Below are positions 8,838 to 19,070 of a stretch of DNA of 64,000 bases, piece by piece. The position numbers were made by a program, and so were the translations under genes. Position 1 is the first letter of the stretch; each line of letters begins with the position of its first letter. Origin of the DNA: Guillardia theta CCMP2712 (Eukaryota > Cryptophyceae > Pyrenomonadales > Geminigeraceae); NCBI RefSeq assembly GCF_000315625.1, contig NW_005434611.1, forward strand, positions 182,524-246,523. Reading direction: 5' to 3'. A model generated the notes under the pieces. The model was not told the DNA's origin and ran no database searches. It saw only the letters and a program-made list of their open reading frames with translations.

Positions 8838-10803
8838 TCTGCAAGGAAAAGCAGTCAACCGGCGACAGCTAAGTGCAAGAATGAAGCAGGAGAGGAGAAA
8901 CAGGAGGGTGAGAGGGGGGGGGGGGGATGGGAACACGTTGAAACCGTACAGAACACTCAAATTCAACATGAACTCATGAGAATGTTTTGTTGGTCTGATA
9001 CCTACAAGGTAAACCTGCGAAGAAAACTCGGCAATGGAGAGCTAAAAAGCAAATGATTGATGTAGATAAAATGATTGAAACTGCAGGAAGGAGGTGTGGG
9101 AGGATGAGTCCAAGGGAAAAGGAGGAGCCCGTGAGCTTATCGGAGATGGTGAGTTGAATTAGTCAAGGGACACAGAATGTATGTGTGAAAGTGAAAGATC
9201 AGGATGAAAGGAATTGGAAAGAGAGCAATACTTAGTTGAAACTTTGAGGAGATCGAGGAAGATGAAGGGAGATAATGTGGAAGGTGACGGGCTGAACGGC
9301 AGGGTCGAGGGATGGGGCACATGACACAAAGAAAGAGCACAGGAGTTCAGAGAGCAGCGGAAGCAGCAGCGAGGAGAGGCGCGGGTGAAGTTGAGTAGAG
9401 GGAGGGAGGGACGAGAGGCAGCAGCAAGAGGGAAGGGAGGGAGAGGGAGAGGGAGAGGGAGGGAGGAAAGATTGGATTTATGATACAAGAGGAATGTAGA
9501 GGAAGCGACTTATTATTCTCCATCCCCAGATTCATTGACTCAATTGGGGGTAGGGGTACATGGTCCATTGAAATATAGCGACAAATTCAGGGGTAATCAG
9601 ACTATAATGGACGGGTGGGGTATTATCTTGAGTAGGTGGGGGTGTTCATTCCCCTGGGGAAAAAAAGAATCGAAACACTGCGGGACCTGGGAGGGGTGGG
9701 GGGTCGCTGAAAAGGAAGGGTGGGAGAAAGTGGTAGGCGAGTACCCTATAAGACATGGGGGTCCTTGCGGTAATTGACTGGGGTCTCTGACGTCCAGGGG
9801 ACCTGTGGGGATGTGACCAACCGTCGTAACAGGTGCCTCAAGTTTCCAGGTGAGGTGAGTACCCCGGGAATGCCTATAGATCGCACGGGTATTCGGTCGC
9901 GGTACGTACTAGATGCATTCCACTGACAGAGGGTAGGGGTGGTGGTACATCAAATGTACCCGTCCGAATGGTAGTTACCAGGAAAATCCCGCCATAAGTT
10001 AAGTAAAGATATCAGTTAACAAAGAGTCGGTTCCTGTCATCGGATCGGACCGTTCGACGGCGGCAGTCACCAGTGCAGCAGCATTCAGATCCAGATTCAG
10101 ATCCTGATGAAAGCCTTATTGACACGGGGCCCGGGCAGGCCGGTGAGGTGACTGCCGATTGAAGTTTCGGGCCCGTTGAACCGTATCGTAAAGTTGACCC
10201 CGGGCCTTAAGTTCCGACTTCCGAAGTTCGCCTCGACCCGGCTGAGCTCACTGAGTCACTGGTCGGCAAGGCCGGCTGGAGTACAGCCCGGCCGCTACAC
10301 ACTCAGCGCACTCAGAACTTCCGGAAGCAATCCGAAATTCAACCGTTACAGTAATTGCATCCGCGGGCCCGTATGCTGGCCCCCCCGCCCAACTTGACTC
10401 CTGCTGTCACCCTTCACTGTCCTCGGGCTGGCAGTGCACTCGCAAGGCTTTAGCTACTGAGCGCGTCGAGCCAACCATGCGTCTCAACACCATTGATCCC
10501 CGGGGGTTGGTTGCCCCGCCAACCGAGCTCTTTTCATTGCTAGTTACTTTTGACTGTAAGCTAAACTCGTATTTCTCCCTGCCATACAAGCTTCTTTCAG
10601 ATCTCAACATTGGGGACCAAAAGTAGCCTACTACTAAAACACTCACAGTCATTCCTGCCCCCCCGTGGCTCTTTTGTTCCTCTACCCCCGTTGTTGTCCC
10701 TTCTTGAAACACTTCCCTCACCATCCAGTACTCCCCCCTCCTTCCCTCCTCGAGCTCTCCTCCTCCCCTCTTCCTCTTCCTCTTCCCTCCGCGCTTCTCC
10801 TCC
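8838..10803. other. long intergenic region with composite GC/G-rich island
   Basis: A poly-G run lies at about 8917-8926. Between 9040 and 9530 there is nothing but purine-rich low complexity. From about 9535 to 9990 the + strand is G-rich (GGGGTA, GTGGGG, GTACC words). From about 10040 to 10390 follows a GC-rich tract of short palindromic words (GGCCCGGG, CTTCCGGAAG, CACTGAG, GGATCGG). An ORF at 10176-10397 inside it is considered chance. 10414-10803 is the 5' flank of RWP-RK copy 1, which is duplicated upstream of copy 2. Confidence 0.55.
9535..10390. repeat. intergenic island, G-rich tract then palindromic GC-rich tract
   Basis: This is one of several islands with the same two-part make-up (others near 40640-41350, 50090-50880, 55610-56300 and 59570-60650). 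No open frame of note, no target-site duplication and no terminal repeats were seen. Its identity as a repeat family is inferred from recurring short words, not from an alignment. Confidence 0.5.
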
Positions 10804-11340
10804 ATGACCACTCCTCTCTCCGTCGCCGTCTCCCCGCGCCCCCGCTGTCCCCAGCTCCTCGCCCCCTCCCCTCCTCCTCCCGTCACCCTCGACATGGCGA
10901 CGCTCAGGCCGCTCTTCCCTCTGCCTCAGCCTGTCGCTGCTCGATGTCTCGGGGTCTCGCTCTCCTCCCTCAAGCTCGCTTGCCGCCGCCTGGGCGTACG
11001 CAGGTGGCCGTACAAGGCCGCGAGAGCCCCGGCCAAGCCGCCGACCTCAGCGCCCCAGGGCTGCAGCCAAGCAGCGCCAGCGTGCTCGGGAGGCCGCGGC
11101 CCGGCAGACAAGCCCTCGGGCAGCATGTACCGGAGGCTGAGCTGGATCGACATGGAGCTTTTCGACATGCTTGAGGACAGCATGAAGCACGTGGCGGGGA
11201 CGGGCTTCCTGGTGGAGCGCCGGGGAGGCTAAGGGGGATACGAAGACAGGGGTCGAGATCAGCAAGCAGGGTCGTCACGGGACCAGGCAGGAAGCTGAGG
11301 AGGAGGAGGAGAAGAGAAGCAGGCGGAGGTGGAGTAGCAG
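10414..11340 (+). repeat. tandem duplication, unit 1
   Basis: This matches 11811-12603 in direct orientation, from a shared start (CTCGGGCTGGCAGTGCACTC) through the RWP-RK gene to a shared GAGGAGGAGGAGAAGAGAAGCAG end. Unit 1 has extra sequence upstream of the gene, roughly 10495-10600 and 10690-10745, that unit 2 lacks. Confidence 0.9.
10804..11232 (+). CDS. RWP-RK domain protein, copy 1
   Basis: A single exon of 142 aa. The DNA-binding RWP-RK core spans about residues 33-75: LRPLFPLPQPVAARCLGVS, then LKLACRRLGVRRWPYK. The signature reads RWPYKAAR rather than RWPYRK, so the last pair is shifted. RWP-RK factors control nitrogen responses and gametogenesis in plants and green algae; the target here is unknown. 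The C-terminal ~45 residues (RRLSWIDMELFDMLEDSMKH) form a probable amphipathic helix that could be a dimer or partner surface (inference). At 142 aa it is far shorter than NIN/NLP proteins and closer to the minimal RKD class. Its twin starts 1255 bp downstream. Confidence 0.75.
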   Translation: MTTPLSVAVSPRPRCPQLLAPSPPPPVTLDMATLRPLFPLPQPVAARCLGVSLSSLKLACRRLGVRRWPYKAARAPAKPPTSAPQGCSQAAPACSGGRGPADKPSGSMYRRLSWIDMELFDMLEDSMKHVAGTGFLVERRGG

Positions 11341-12058
11341 CTGCAGCAGCAGCACCAGGAGGAGCACCAGGAGGAGCAGACGGAGGGGATGAGGGCGGCA
11401 GGCAGTGCGAGAGTCGGACGTTAGTGTGTGTTGTATGTAGTGAGTCGCAAATGAAATGACGACGATCTGAAGCCGAGGTCTACGAGAGCGGAAGGGCATC
11501 AACGGTCTATATGGGTAGTCCTCCTGCATCATTCATGGCCGATCTGTCCCGCCTGGGACCTTGTGAGTGTTGTTCCAGTGGTAACGACTAGCGGGCGGAT
11601 ACACATGAGTGGAGCAGGGCAAGGAAGGGTCAGACACACTGTGAAGCTGGTATCATCTGCATCGTTTTATTCCGGGGCTCCATCCATCCCCTTGCTTTAC
11701 CTTCATTCCCCACCCTCAACAGCCTCATGGGTGGTAGTAGAGCTCCAGCGAGTCCTAGGGATAACATCGACCTCTACCCTTCCCCCCTGCTGTCAATCAT
11801 ACGAACACCCTTCAGTCCTCGGGCTGGCAGTGCACTCGCAAGGCTTCAGCTAGCGCGTCGAGCCAACCATGCGTCTCCACACAAGAGGTTACCTCCTTGA
11901 TCGACACCGGGGACCAAAAGTAGCCTACCACTAAAACAGTCACAGTCATTCCTGCCCCTCCTGCCCCCCCCCGTGGCTCTTTTGTTCCTCTACTCATCCA
12001 GTACTCCCCCCCTCCTCCTCCCCTCTTCCTCTTCCTCCTCCCTCCGCGCTTCTCCTCC
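11233..12058. other. spacer between RWP-RK copies
   Basis: This contains CAGCAGCAG/GGAGGA low complexity at about 11300-11390, then unique sequence, then from 11811 the duplicated 5' flank of copy 2. No gene was seen. Confidence 0.5.
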
Positions 12059-12603
12059 ATGGCCACTCCTCTCTCCGTCGCCGTCTCCCCGCGCCCCCGC
12101 TGTCCCCAGCTCCTCGCCCCCTCCCCTCCTCCTCCCGTCACCCTCGACATGGCGACGCTCAGGCCGCTCTTCCCTCTGCCTCAGCCTGTCGCTGCTCGAT
12201 GTCTCGGGGTCTCGCTCTCCTCCCTCAAGCTCGCTTGCCGCCGCCTGGGCGTACGCAGGTGGCCGTACAAGGCCGCGAGAGCCCCGGCCAAGCCGCCGAC
12301 CTCAGCGCCCCAGGGCTGCAGCCAAGCAGCGCCAGCGTGCTCGGGAGGCCGCGGCCCGGCAGACAAGCCCTCGGGCAGCATGTACCGGAGGCTGAGCTGG
12401 ATCGACATGGGGCTTTTCGACCTGCTTGAGGACAGCATGAAGCACGTGGCGGGGACGGGCTTCCTGGTGGAGCGCCGGGGAGGCTAAGGGGGCCCGGGAT
12501 ACGAAGACAGGGGTCGAGATCAGCAAGCAGGGTCGTCACGGGACCAGGCAGGAAGCTGAGGAGGAGGAGGAGAAGAGAAGCAGACGGAGGTGGAGAAGCA
12601 GGG
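11811..12603 (+). repeat. tandem duplication, unit 2
   Basis: Direct copy of 10414-11340 with internal deletions in the 5' flank; the coding part is 426/429 identical. Confidence 0.9.
12059..12487 (+). CDS. RWP-RK domain protein, copy 2
   Basis: 142 aa in a single exon. The coding sequence differs from copy 1 at three bases only, and every difference changes the amino acid: Thr2 to Ala, Glu to Gly in WIDMxLFD, and Met to Leu three residues later (LFDLLEDS). The RWP-RK core is identical. The 5' flank is shorter than in copy 1, so expression could differ while the DNA-binding part is the same. Recent duplication or gene conversion explains the identity. Confidence 0.75.
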   Translation: MATPLSVAVSPRPRCPQLLAPSPPPPVTLDMATLRPLFPLPQPVAARCLGVSLSSLKLACRRLGVRRWPYKAARAPAKPPTSAPQGCSQAAPACSGGRGPADKPSGSMYRRLSWIDMGLFDLLEDSMKHVAGTGFLVERRGG

Positions 12604-13237
12604 GGAGGACAGTAGTCAGTGCGGGGGTCTGGTAGGGTAGATGAGCGGTCGTGTGTTAGTTTGTCCTGTCTTGTTGTATCCAGCCTACAGCGGGTATGAT
12701 GATCGGACTTGCCGGTTGTCAGAGTCAGCGAGGGATACGCCGCTGAGTGCAGCATGGGACAAGGCAGAATGTGGAGGAGTATTGCGATGGTACGAGTGCA
12801 TCAGAATCTTTGCGAGAGTGGCGAATCGGATTTGGCGGCAGGATGATAACTCTAGTTTGCATTGCGATATCACAGGACAGAATGAAACGACTGACAGCCG
12901 TTGCTCCTGTATCCATAACACTGATGGAAGCCACTCCCATCCGAAACAAAACAACAAATTAAAAACAAACTTCAGTCATGACATCATTTCTGATTTAGAT
13001 CGCAAAACATTTTATCTTGGAGGTATGATATCATCAAACATGTAAAACAAAAACCTTCACACTAACAAGTAGAGCAAATGAAAGGAAAGTGAAAACGTGC
13101 CCCGGCAGTTGCAAAAACAAAAGAAGATATTATTTCGAAGGCCCGCCTTATCAAGGAGCGACAAGCCTTGAAGACGGATGGATCGTATGCCAGCTGTGCC
13201 AGTCAGATAGCGCCGAGTTAACAAAAACTCTCCTGTA

Positions 13238-13506
13238 AACCAAGATGACTTACGTGTTTCAAGGCGGCCCATGTAGCGTGTGTGACGAAGGCGGGGCTTT
13301 CCTAGCCGTCTTGCTAAGGTCCTCTCATGTCTGGATGCTTGGGTTTCACATCCTAGCATACAGTCTATCTCTCATGTGCTCCTCAATTCTGGTTTTGTGT
13401 GCATTAAACTCGGTCTTGAGCAAAAACTGTCTTGTTACAACTAAGGTTGATGTGATATCTGTGTGACTTTGGCATAGTACAAGTCTAACAAACTTGTGCT
13501 CCGTCA
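13238..13506 (+). repeat. dispersed repeat, copy 1
   Basis: About 270 bp that align in direct orientation with 26345-26615. Shared blocks include GCCGTCTTGCTAAGGTC, TCTGGATGCTTGGGTTTC, CTATCTCTCATGTGCTCCTC and CTTTGGCATAGTACAAG. The copies differ by substitutions and small indels, so the duplication is old. No coding frame is conserved. Confidence 0.85.
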
Positions 13507-13929
13507 CTAACACATTATCAGCACAGCAAATTCTTGTGATGTGTGCCGCTTGGAATGACCGAACCGTCACTGTCACTGTGAGACGAGACGAGTCGAGTCG
13601 AGTCCCTAGCTAGCTGACTAGCTAATACAACAGCTACTCAACAACTAGCTAGTAACAAGCTAGTCGACAGCTAGTCACCAGCTTGTCCGATCAACCGTGA
13701 GCCAGTCACATGTTTCTCAAAGTTTGAGGCGGGCCTCCCGGCTTGTTCGGTCCGTCGGGCCCGGGGCCTCAGTACAGTGCCACTGCACTGTGGCAGTGCC
13801 ACTGCAACCGCCGCCTTGCGACGGTTGCGGCGTAACGGTTCCCTTTTACGGTCGCTTCATGGTATGTTCGGGTTTGTTGGGTCGCTCGCTCTGCCGTAGC
13901 TCCTTGACAGTGTTGGATGATGTTGACTG

Positions 13930-14035
13930 GTATGTTGTCATGTCCTGATCTTAACTGATACCTTGTCATGTCCTGATCTTAACTGATACCTTGTCATGTC
14001 CTGATCTTAACTGATACCTTGTCATGTCCTGCAGA
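13930..14035 (+). repeat. 28-bp tandem repeat
   Basis: About 3.5 head-to-tail copies of a 28-bp unit beginning TTGTCATGTCCTGATCTT, ending just upstream of the gene that starts at 14097. Confidence 0.9.
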
Positions 14036-14096
14036 TATGCCATGCCGGCTTTTCTTTCCCTTCGTTGTTGGCACTAGCTTGTAGAGTGGGTTTCCG

Positions 14097-16219
14097 ATGG
14101 AGACCCTTGTCATGAGGGCAGGGAGAGGTTTGACGGCATTGCTATGCCTCTTGCCCTTGACCTTGACGAGCACTTGGCTCGAGGCATCAGATGGTTCCGC
14201 GCATCTTTCATGCCGAGCAATGTGTCGCACACGATCGGGAGGAGAAGTGCTGAGACTGAGGGGGGGAGAGGATGGCTTTGCTGGGCTGACAGATGAGAAC
14301 CGAACTCTCTTTACACGAGCATGGAAGGACAACCAGTTCTTTGCTCTTGCGGACAGCCAGGCGTCACAGAAGGGGGAGGAGGATGAGTTTCCGGTGAGGC
14401 TGCTGACTCAGGAGGAGAGAAAGGAGAAAGCGAGGTTGAGGGAGAAGGAGCCATGGTTTGGAGCCGAGGACGAGAGCTCGCATCTCGAGGAGGATGATGT
14501 GAGTGGAGGGCAGAGACTTGCTTGTCCTGCTGGTCTTACATGCTCAAGTTCAGGAGTTGATGGCGCAGACAATCCTGCAAGAGGCTGGACTACAGCATGT
14601 TGAGGAGGGACTGGAGGGAATAGAGTGTCCCCCTCCTCCTACCGTATTTGAGCAGCAGGTCTTTGATTCCGATGAAGCGAATGCTGGGGTATCAGATGAA
14701 AACTCATCCCAAACCACCACCCAACCCTCCCCTCCCCTCGACTGACCTCGTCGACTTCCTTCTTCTCACCTGTTCCTTCCTCTCTCTCCCCCCCCCCCTC
14801 CCCCCCCCCGTCATTCCTCCTCCTCCCCCCACCGCCACCGCCACCCCTTTCTTTCCACCTCACCTGACTTCTGACGCGTCCCGTCACAGAATCAGCTGAA
14901 CTACGTCAGCGAGGACGTCTACGAGGGTCTGAGACGAGATGTGGAGGGGTGGTGCAACGAGACTATGACGACCGAGGACGAAAATGAGCAGGAGGAGGAG
15001 GAGGAGGAGCAGAATGCCGGAGCTCAGCAGGAGCTCGAGATAATTGATTCGCCTCCCTGCTCACTGGGACGCCGGAGGAGCTTATGGAGGTTGTGCAGGA
15101 GGGGGCAAACGGTACCTGGATCTCCATCGTAGATCAGTAAGCTGCTCCTTCCTCCCTCCCCCCTTCGCCTCTCGTCTGCCTGTCCCGCAGGGGAGGTGAT
15201 GAGGAAGGGAGCTGTGTGCAGAGCATCTTGCTACCCTTCTCCGCCCTCCTTCGTTTTCCTTCGCTGACCTGAGCTCACTCCTCAGCCGCTACATCGAGCA
15301 CAACGTGACGGTGTTTAACGTCAGCGATGCTGAGGGGTACGCTGAAGCGATCAGAGAGAGTAAGGAAATTAGTCTTCTCCTTCCTGCGTCTCATCATGTC
15401 GCGGCAGAGAAAGTCGTCGCTCCTGTGACCCTGACGGCATCAGCTTCAGTTCTCTCCGGTATAGCAGAAGAAGGAGAAATGCAGAGGAAGGACCCCGAAG
15501 GGAAGGGAAGCGTTGCAGGCAGGCCGAGGCGGGGCAGGAGCAGGAGGGGGAGCAGGGGGAGCGAAAGGAAGGAGAGGGAGGAGAAATAGGAGAGATAGTG
15601 GGATAGAAATCTCCGTACGATCTCATCTTGTTCTATTCCTCCAGCGATCTTTGCCAAGTTTGTCAACGAGTATCAGAGGCAGGGAGCTCGAGCGTCTCGC
15701 ACGGTGACGTCACCTGACGCCTGCCAGGATTCTGCTGACGACCATGACCAGGAGTTCTCGATTGTTGACAACGCCATCACGACTATCCTCAAGGGTGCAA
15801 CTCAAATTGGATGTGGAACACGGCAGCAGGTGCTCCCCCTCCTCTCTTCTCCCTCGTTCCCTCACCATCCCTCCCGTCCATCCTCCGTCCTTCACTTCCT
15901 CGCTCCCTCTCCCCTTCCCTCCCTCCAACTAACTTTCCCTCGCCTTGCAGATCGTGTGGTCATTAGGGCAGATTAGGAAGGTCCTTCAGGTGAGCTCTTG
16001 ACCTTGTCCACTGGACTTGAGCAAGGACGGCAGGTCGGGTTTGAGGTGGGAGCGACGAGCGGGCAAGTGAGCGCAAGGATGAGGCAGAGGGCGAGGCAGT
16101 TGCGAGACACCAACGTGGTACGGGCCAAGGAGATGAGGCTGGTGGAGGAGGTGATCAAAATGATGGAGACGTACGATACCATCCTGCCAGACACTCCGTA
16201 CGAGGACAAGGAGGATGAA
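14097..16219 (+). CDS. secreted or plastid-routed protein of unknown function
   Basis: Likely exons: 14097-14498, 14554-14688, 14890-15136, 15286-15359, 15645-15829, 15951-15989 and 16034-16219. The N-terminus has a signal peptide (hydrophobic LTALLCLLPLTLTSTW) followed by a basic/Ser stretch and LRLRGG at about residues 52-57. The C-terminal exon is a charged helix (RMRQRARQLRD to TPYEDKEDE). All splice phases agree except inside the third exon: the frame entering at 14890 does not match the frame leaving at 15136, so a further small intron, a GC donor, or an assembly indel near the GAG repeat (about 14990-15010) is needed. No known domain is recognised. The signal peptide plus extension could mean ER or complex-plastid targeting. 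Confidence 0.6.
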
Positions 16220-16540
16220 TAAACCAACCAGGTTGGATGCCATGAGGTCTCGACAGAGAGGCGAAGTCAGGAGGAGGTGATGCGAGGAGGGAATACATGC
16301 AGCCGTTACCTTCACAAGAGCCTGTGCTGAGAGAGGGCGAGAGGGAGAAGTGATGTTGAAGAGGATAGGAGGAGAGCGATCAGGAGGGGTGGATGGGGCA
16401 AGAGGAGAAGAGAAGAGGCAAGGTAATGTCCAGGAGTAGGAGGCAGGAACGGGAGGGAAGGAGGAGAAGGGAGAAAGTGAGAGAGAAGAAGGGGAGAAGA
16501 GGCAAGGGGAGGAAGAGATCGAGGGCAACAGTGCGATTCT

Positions 16541-17130
16541 TCACTTCTTCGGCTTCTCAATCTCGAGCTTCTGCACGATATCTTTGACGTCTTTCTCCCG
16601 CATCTTCATCAAGTCCTCATCAATCCTCCCTTCCCTCTTCCGCTCCATCCTCGCCCGTTGCTCCTCCACATGCTCCGCCCACTCCGTCGACCTCTCCTTG
16701 CACTGCCGGCACGCACAGTCGTGAAATTCACTCCAGGACCAGATCTTCAGCTTCATATTGCAACCACAGCAGCGAATCTCTGCTGCCCTCCCATCAAGGT
16801 AGTTCCCCAGCAAGGGCCGCGTGTAAGGGCGCGAGGAAGGGGGACACGCCTGTGTCGTCCTCTTGATGTCTCCAGAGCCGCTCCCTGAACACTGCAGCGC
16901 GTGGAAGGTAAGAAGTCGCAGGCAAGAGGAGCAGGGGAGTGAAAGAAGAATAGGAGGAGAGGTACACGAGGAGCAGGGAGAACAGAAGGAGCACAAGGAT
17001 AACACGAGGAGTAGCAGGAGAGCAGCAGGAGCGATCCTCATACCACATCTCGTCGGTGTGCCCCTTCCTCCCATTGAACCGAGCACTCCTGGCAAATATT
17101 CCTCTGCTTATAGGGGAAAAGCTTGTCCAT
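16541..17130 (-). CDS. small Cys-rich, probably zinc-binding protein
   Basis: Two exons, 17130-17044 and 16891-16541, give 145 aa. The intron starts GTATGA and ends GCTGCAG, phase 0. Cysteine pairs are spread as NICQECS in exon 1, and CCGC and CACRQC in exon 2, which would suit a zinc-ribbon-like fold. The C-terminal ~55 residues are a highly charged helix (EEQRARMERKREGR to VQKLEIEKPKK). No signal peptide. A single long frame over both exons also exists at 17095-16541 but has no matching ATG context. Function unknown. It is convergent with the gene ending at 16219. Confidence 0.6.
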
Positions 17131-17622
17131 GGAGGACGTAGGTGACCGAAGAAACAAAGAGAGGAAGGTAGAAAGAGCTTTTCAGGAAGGTGGTGCGGGG
17201 GGGTGAGCGAGGCGAGAGGATCGAGAAGCAGGAGGGAGGAGCGACGAGAGGAGGAGGGAGGAGCGAGGAGAGAGGAGCGAGGAGCGAGGAGAGCGGAGAG
17301 AGGAGAGAGGAGAGAGGAGAGAGGAGAGAGGAGAGAGGAGAGAGGAGAAAGGAGAGAGGAGAAAGGAAGGGGGAGAGAGGAGAGAGGAGGGAGGAGAGAG
17401 GAGGGAGGAGGGAGGAGGGAGGAGGGAGGAGAGCGAGGAGGTAACAGACAGCAGCGAGTCGGGCAGAAAATTTCAGGTCCGCCTCAGCCTCAACCCCAAG
17501 GATTTGATGACCCCACCATCCTGATATACTACCCCCCACATCACGTCAATTATCATGGTAATTGTACCCCTACTTTTCAATCCACCCACCCCCAATTGCC
17601 CCGCCGACTCTCATCTAAGGCC
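17131..17622. promoter_or_regulatory. divergent spacer with GA-rich microsatellite
   Basis: This lies between the start of the Cys-rich gene (-) and the SOUL gene (+). About 17195-17440 is a GAGAGGAGC/GGGAGGA array. A long + frame runs through it into the SOUL gene but encodes only RREERGER-type repeats, so it is taken as an artefact. Confidence 0.5.
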
Positions 17623-18270
17623 ATGGCTGTAGTTGCGAAGTGGCTATCGGCGGCGGTGCTCGCCATGCAGGGAGCGGAGAGCCTTCCTCTCAAGGACGAC
17701 AGCGCAGGCACCAAGCCTTGGTTCTGCCATGGCCTTGGCTGCCCGTCCTTCACCGTCCTCTCACGGAACGACAGCGTCGAGTTGAGGATGTACGAGGAGA
17801 GTTTGTGGGCGACGACCAAGGTTCCGTGCGGAGCAGGAGGGTCGTCCTTCGACAGCGCGAAGAGGGAAGGGTTCATGCGACTGTTCCGCTACATCAGCGG
17901 CAACAACTCCGAGCATGCCAAGATCGACATGACAGCACCCGTCCTCATCCGAGTCGACAAGGACGCTACGGGAGGCTACTCTGAGATCTCAGTCTCTTTC
18001 TTCATGGCCAATGGCAAGCAGGAATCACCCCAGCCTGGCAACAGTCAGATCTTCCTCGAGCAGCTGCCCAAGATGCAAGTCTTCGTCTCCCAGTACTCCA
18101 CTCTTCCTCCGGGGCCGTCGGAGGGGCGGGTGTTCAAGGAGGCAGAGGCACTGAAGTCGGGACTGGCCCCGGGCACGTACGATGAGCGCACGTTCTTCGA
18201 CGTCGAGTACGATCCTCCCTTCCGCATCTTCGGTCGGCACGACGAGATCTGGATCAAGAAGGTCGCCTGA
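17623..18270 (+). CDS. SOUL heme-binding family protein
   Basis: A single exon of 215 aa from the ATG at 17623. A signal-like N-terminus (VAKWLSAAVLAMQGAES) precedes the SOUL domain. Recognisable family features are the opening strand VELRMYEESLWATTKV, the block GFMRLFRYISGNN, the hallmark KIDMTAPVLIRV, the SVSFFMANG strand, and near the end APGTYDERTFFDVEYDPPF. SOUL/HEBP proteins bind heme or tetrapyrroles; algal members are found in plastids, eyespots or the secretory route, but the location is not proven here. Confidence 0.9.
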   Translation: MAVVAKWLSAAVLAMQGAESLPLKDDSAGTKPWFCHGLGCPSFTVLSRNDSVELRMYEESLWATTKVPCGAGGSSFDSAKREGFMRLFRYISGNNSEHAKIDMTAPVLIRVDKDATGGYSEISVSFFMANGKQESPQPGNSQIFLEQLPKMQVFVSQYSTLPPGPSEGRVFKEAEALKSGLAPGTYDERTFFDVEYDPPFRIFGRHDEIWIKKVA

Positions 18271-19070
18271 AACAGCCTCGTCCCTGGTAGCTGAAGAAAG
18301 CAAATAGGAACAGATTTCTTCCGGGGGAAGGGCAGAGGAAGGAGTAGCAGTAGCAGTAGCAGTGATTGTAATAGGAGTAGGAGACATGATTTTTAGTTGG
18401 TGTGACGCGATGGATGTGTTGGTTGTGAATGTAAAGAAGAAAGTTTACGTTCCTCCACCTCCTCCCCTCCCTCTTCCCCTCCTCCGCTCCTCCCCTCCCC
18501 TCTCCTCCTCGTCATATCGTCTTCTCTTTCTTCATCCTCTCCTCCCCAGCTCCCTCCTTTCTCTCCTACAGCTAACAGCCAGTCTAGCACTGCATCAGCC
18601 GGCTGCCTTGACCGGCCTGGTGGGGAACAGCTGGAGTCTCTGTCCACCTACCTCGGACCCCACCGAGAGGGCTGGGAACAACGGGTTCACGTCGAACTTG
18701 ACAGCCTCCCTGTCTTCCAGCTCATCATCCCCAGCTGAGGCCCCAGCTCGGTGGCTCCTGGCCGTCAACAGCTGCGGCCTCGTCCAGGGCGAGACCTGCC
18801 CCCCTCCCCATGGCCCATGTCCCTGTAGCTCGGCCCCGGAGCCGCTGAGAGCTGGGCTGCCTGCTGGGCTCTGGTTGCCTCTGGGGCTCATGAGGGCGAT
18901 GAGACTGTACCTCTTCCCAGGAGTACCAGCTCTCAGCTCGCTTGCAGCTGGGCTGAGAGTAGCTCGGCCCTGGTCCTTCCCTGAACCGCTCCTCCCGCCT
19001 GACCCCAGGCTGTCGTTGCCGCTGGGTGCCTTGACGATCAGAGAGGAGGGAGAGAGGGAGGAGGAGAGTA
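18271..19070. other. 3' to 3' region with long minus-strand open frame
   Basis: This lies between the SOUL stop and the preferred stop of the channel gene. A minus-strand frame at 18595-19209 is open for about 200 codons and rich in Ser, Gly and Pro; it could be a longer C-terminal tail of the channel if a different splice is used (see that entry). An overlapping + frame at 18362-19144 is also open, which suggests that high GC rather than coding keeps these frames open. Confidence 0.4.

Larger units (their letters stand above)
12488..14096. other. intergenic with dispersed repeat and tandem repeats
   Basis: After the duplicated end (to about 12603) there is no supported gene. 13238-13506 is a diverged copy of the repeat at 26345-26615. 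13590-13690 is rich in CTAG words (gctagctagctgactagc). 13760-13850 has small inverted repeats (CACTGC/GCAGTG and CAACCG/CGGTTG). 13930-14035 is a 28-bp tandem array. Confidence 0.55.

Noticed and set aside
10176-10397. 73-codon frame inside the first island
   Set aside because: Lies in palindromic GC-rich DNA with no homology or codon signature.
13930-14035. 28-bp repeats with regular spacing, CRISPR-like length
   Set aside because: Units are head-to-tail without unique spacers, and the genome is eukaryotic; this is a tandem repeat.
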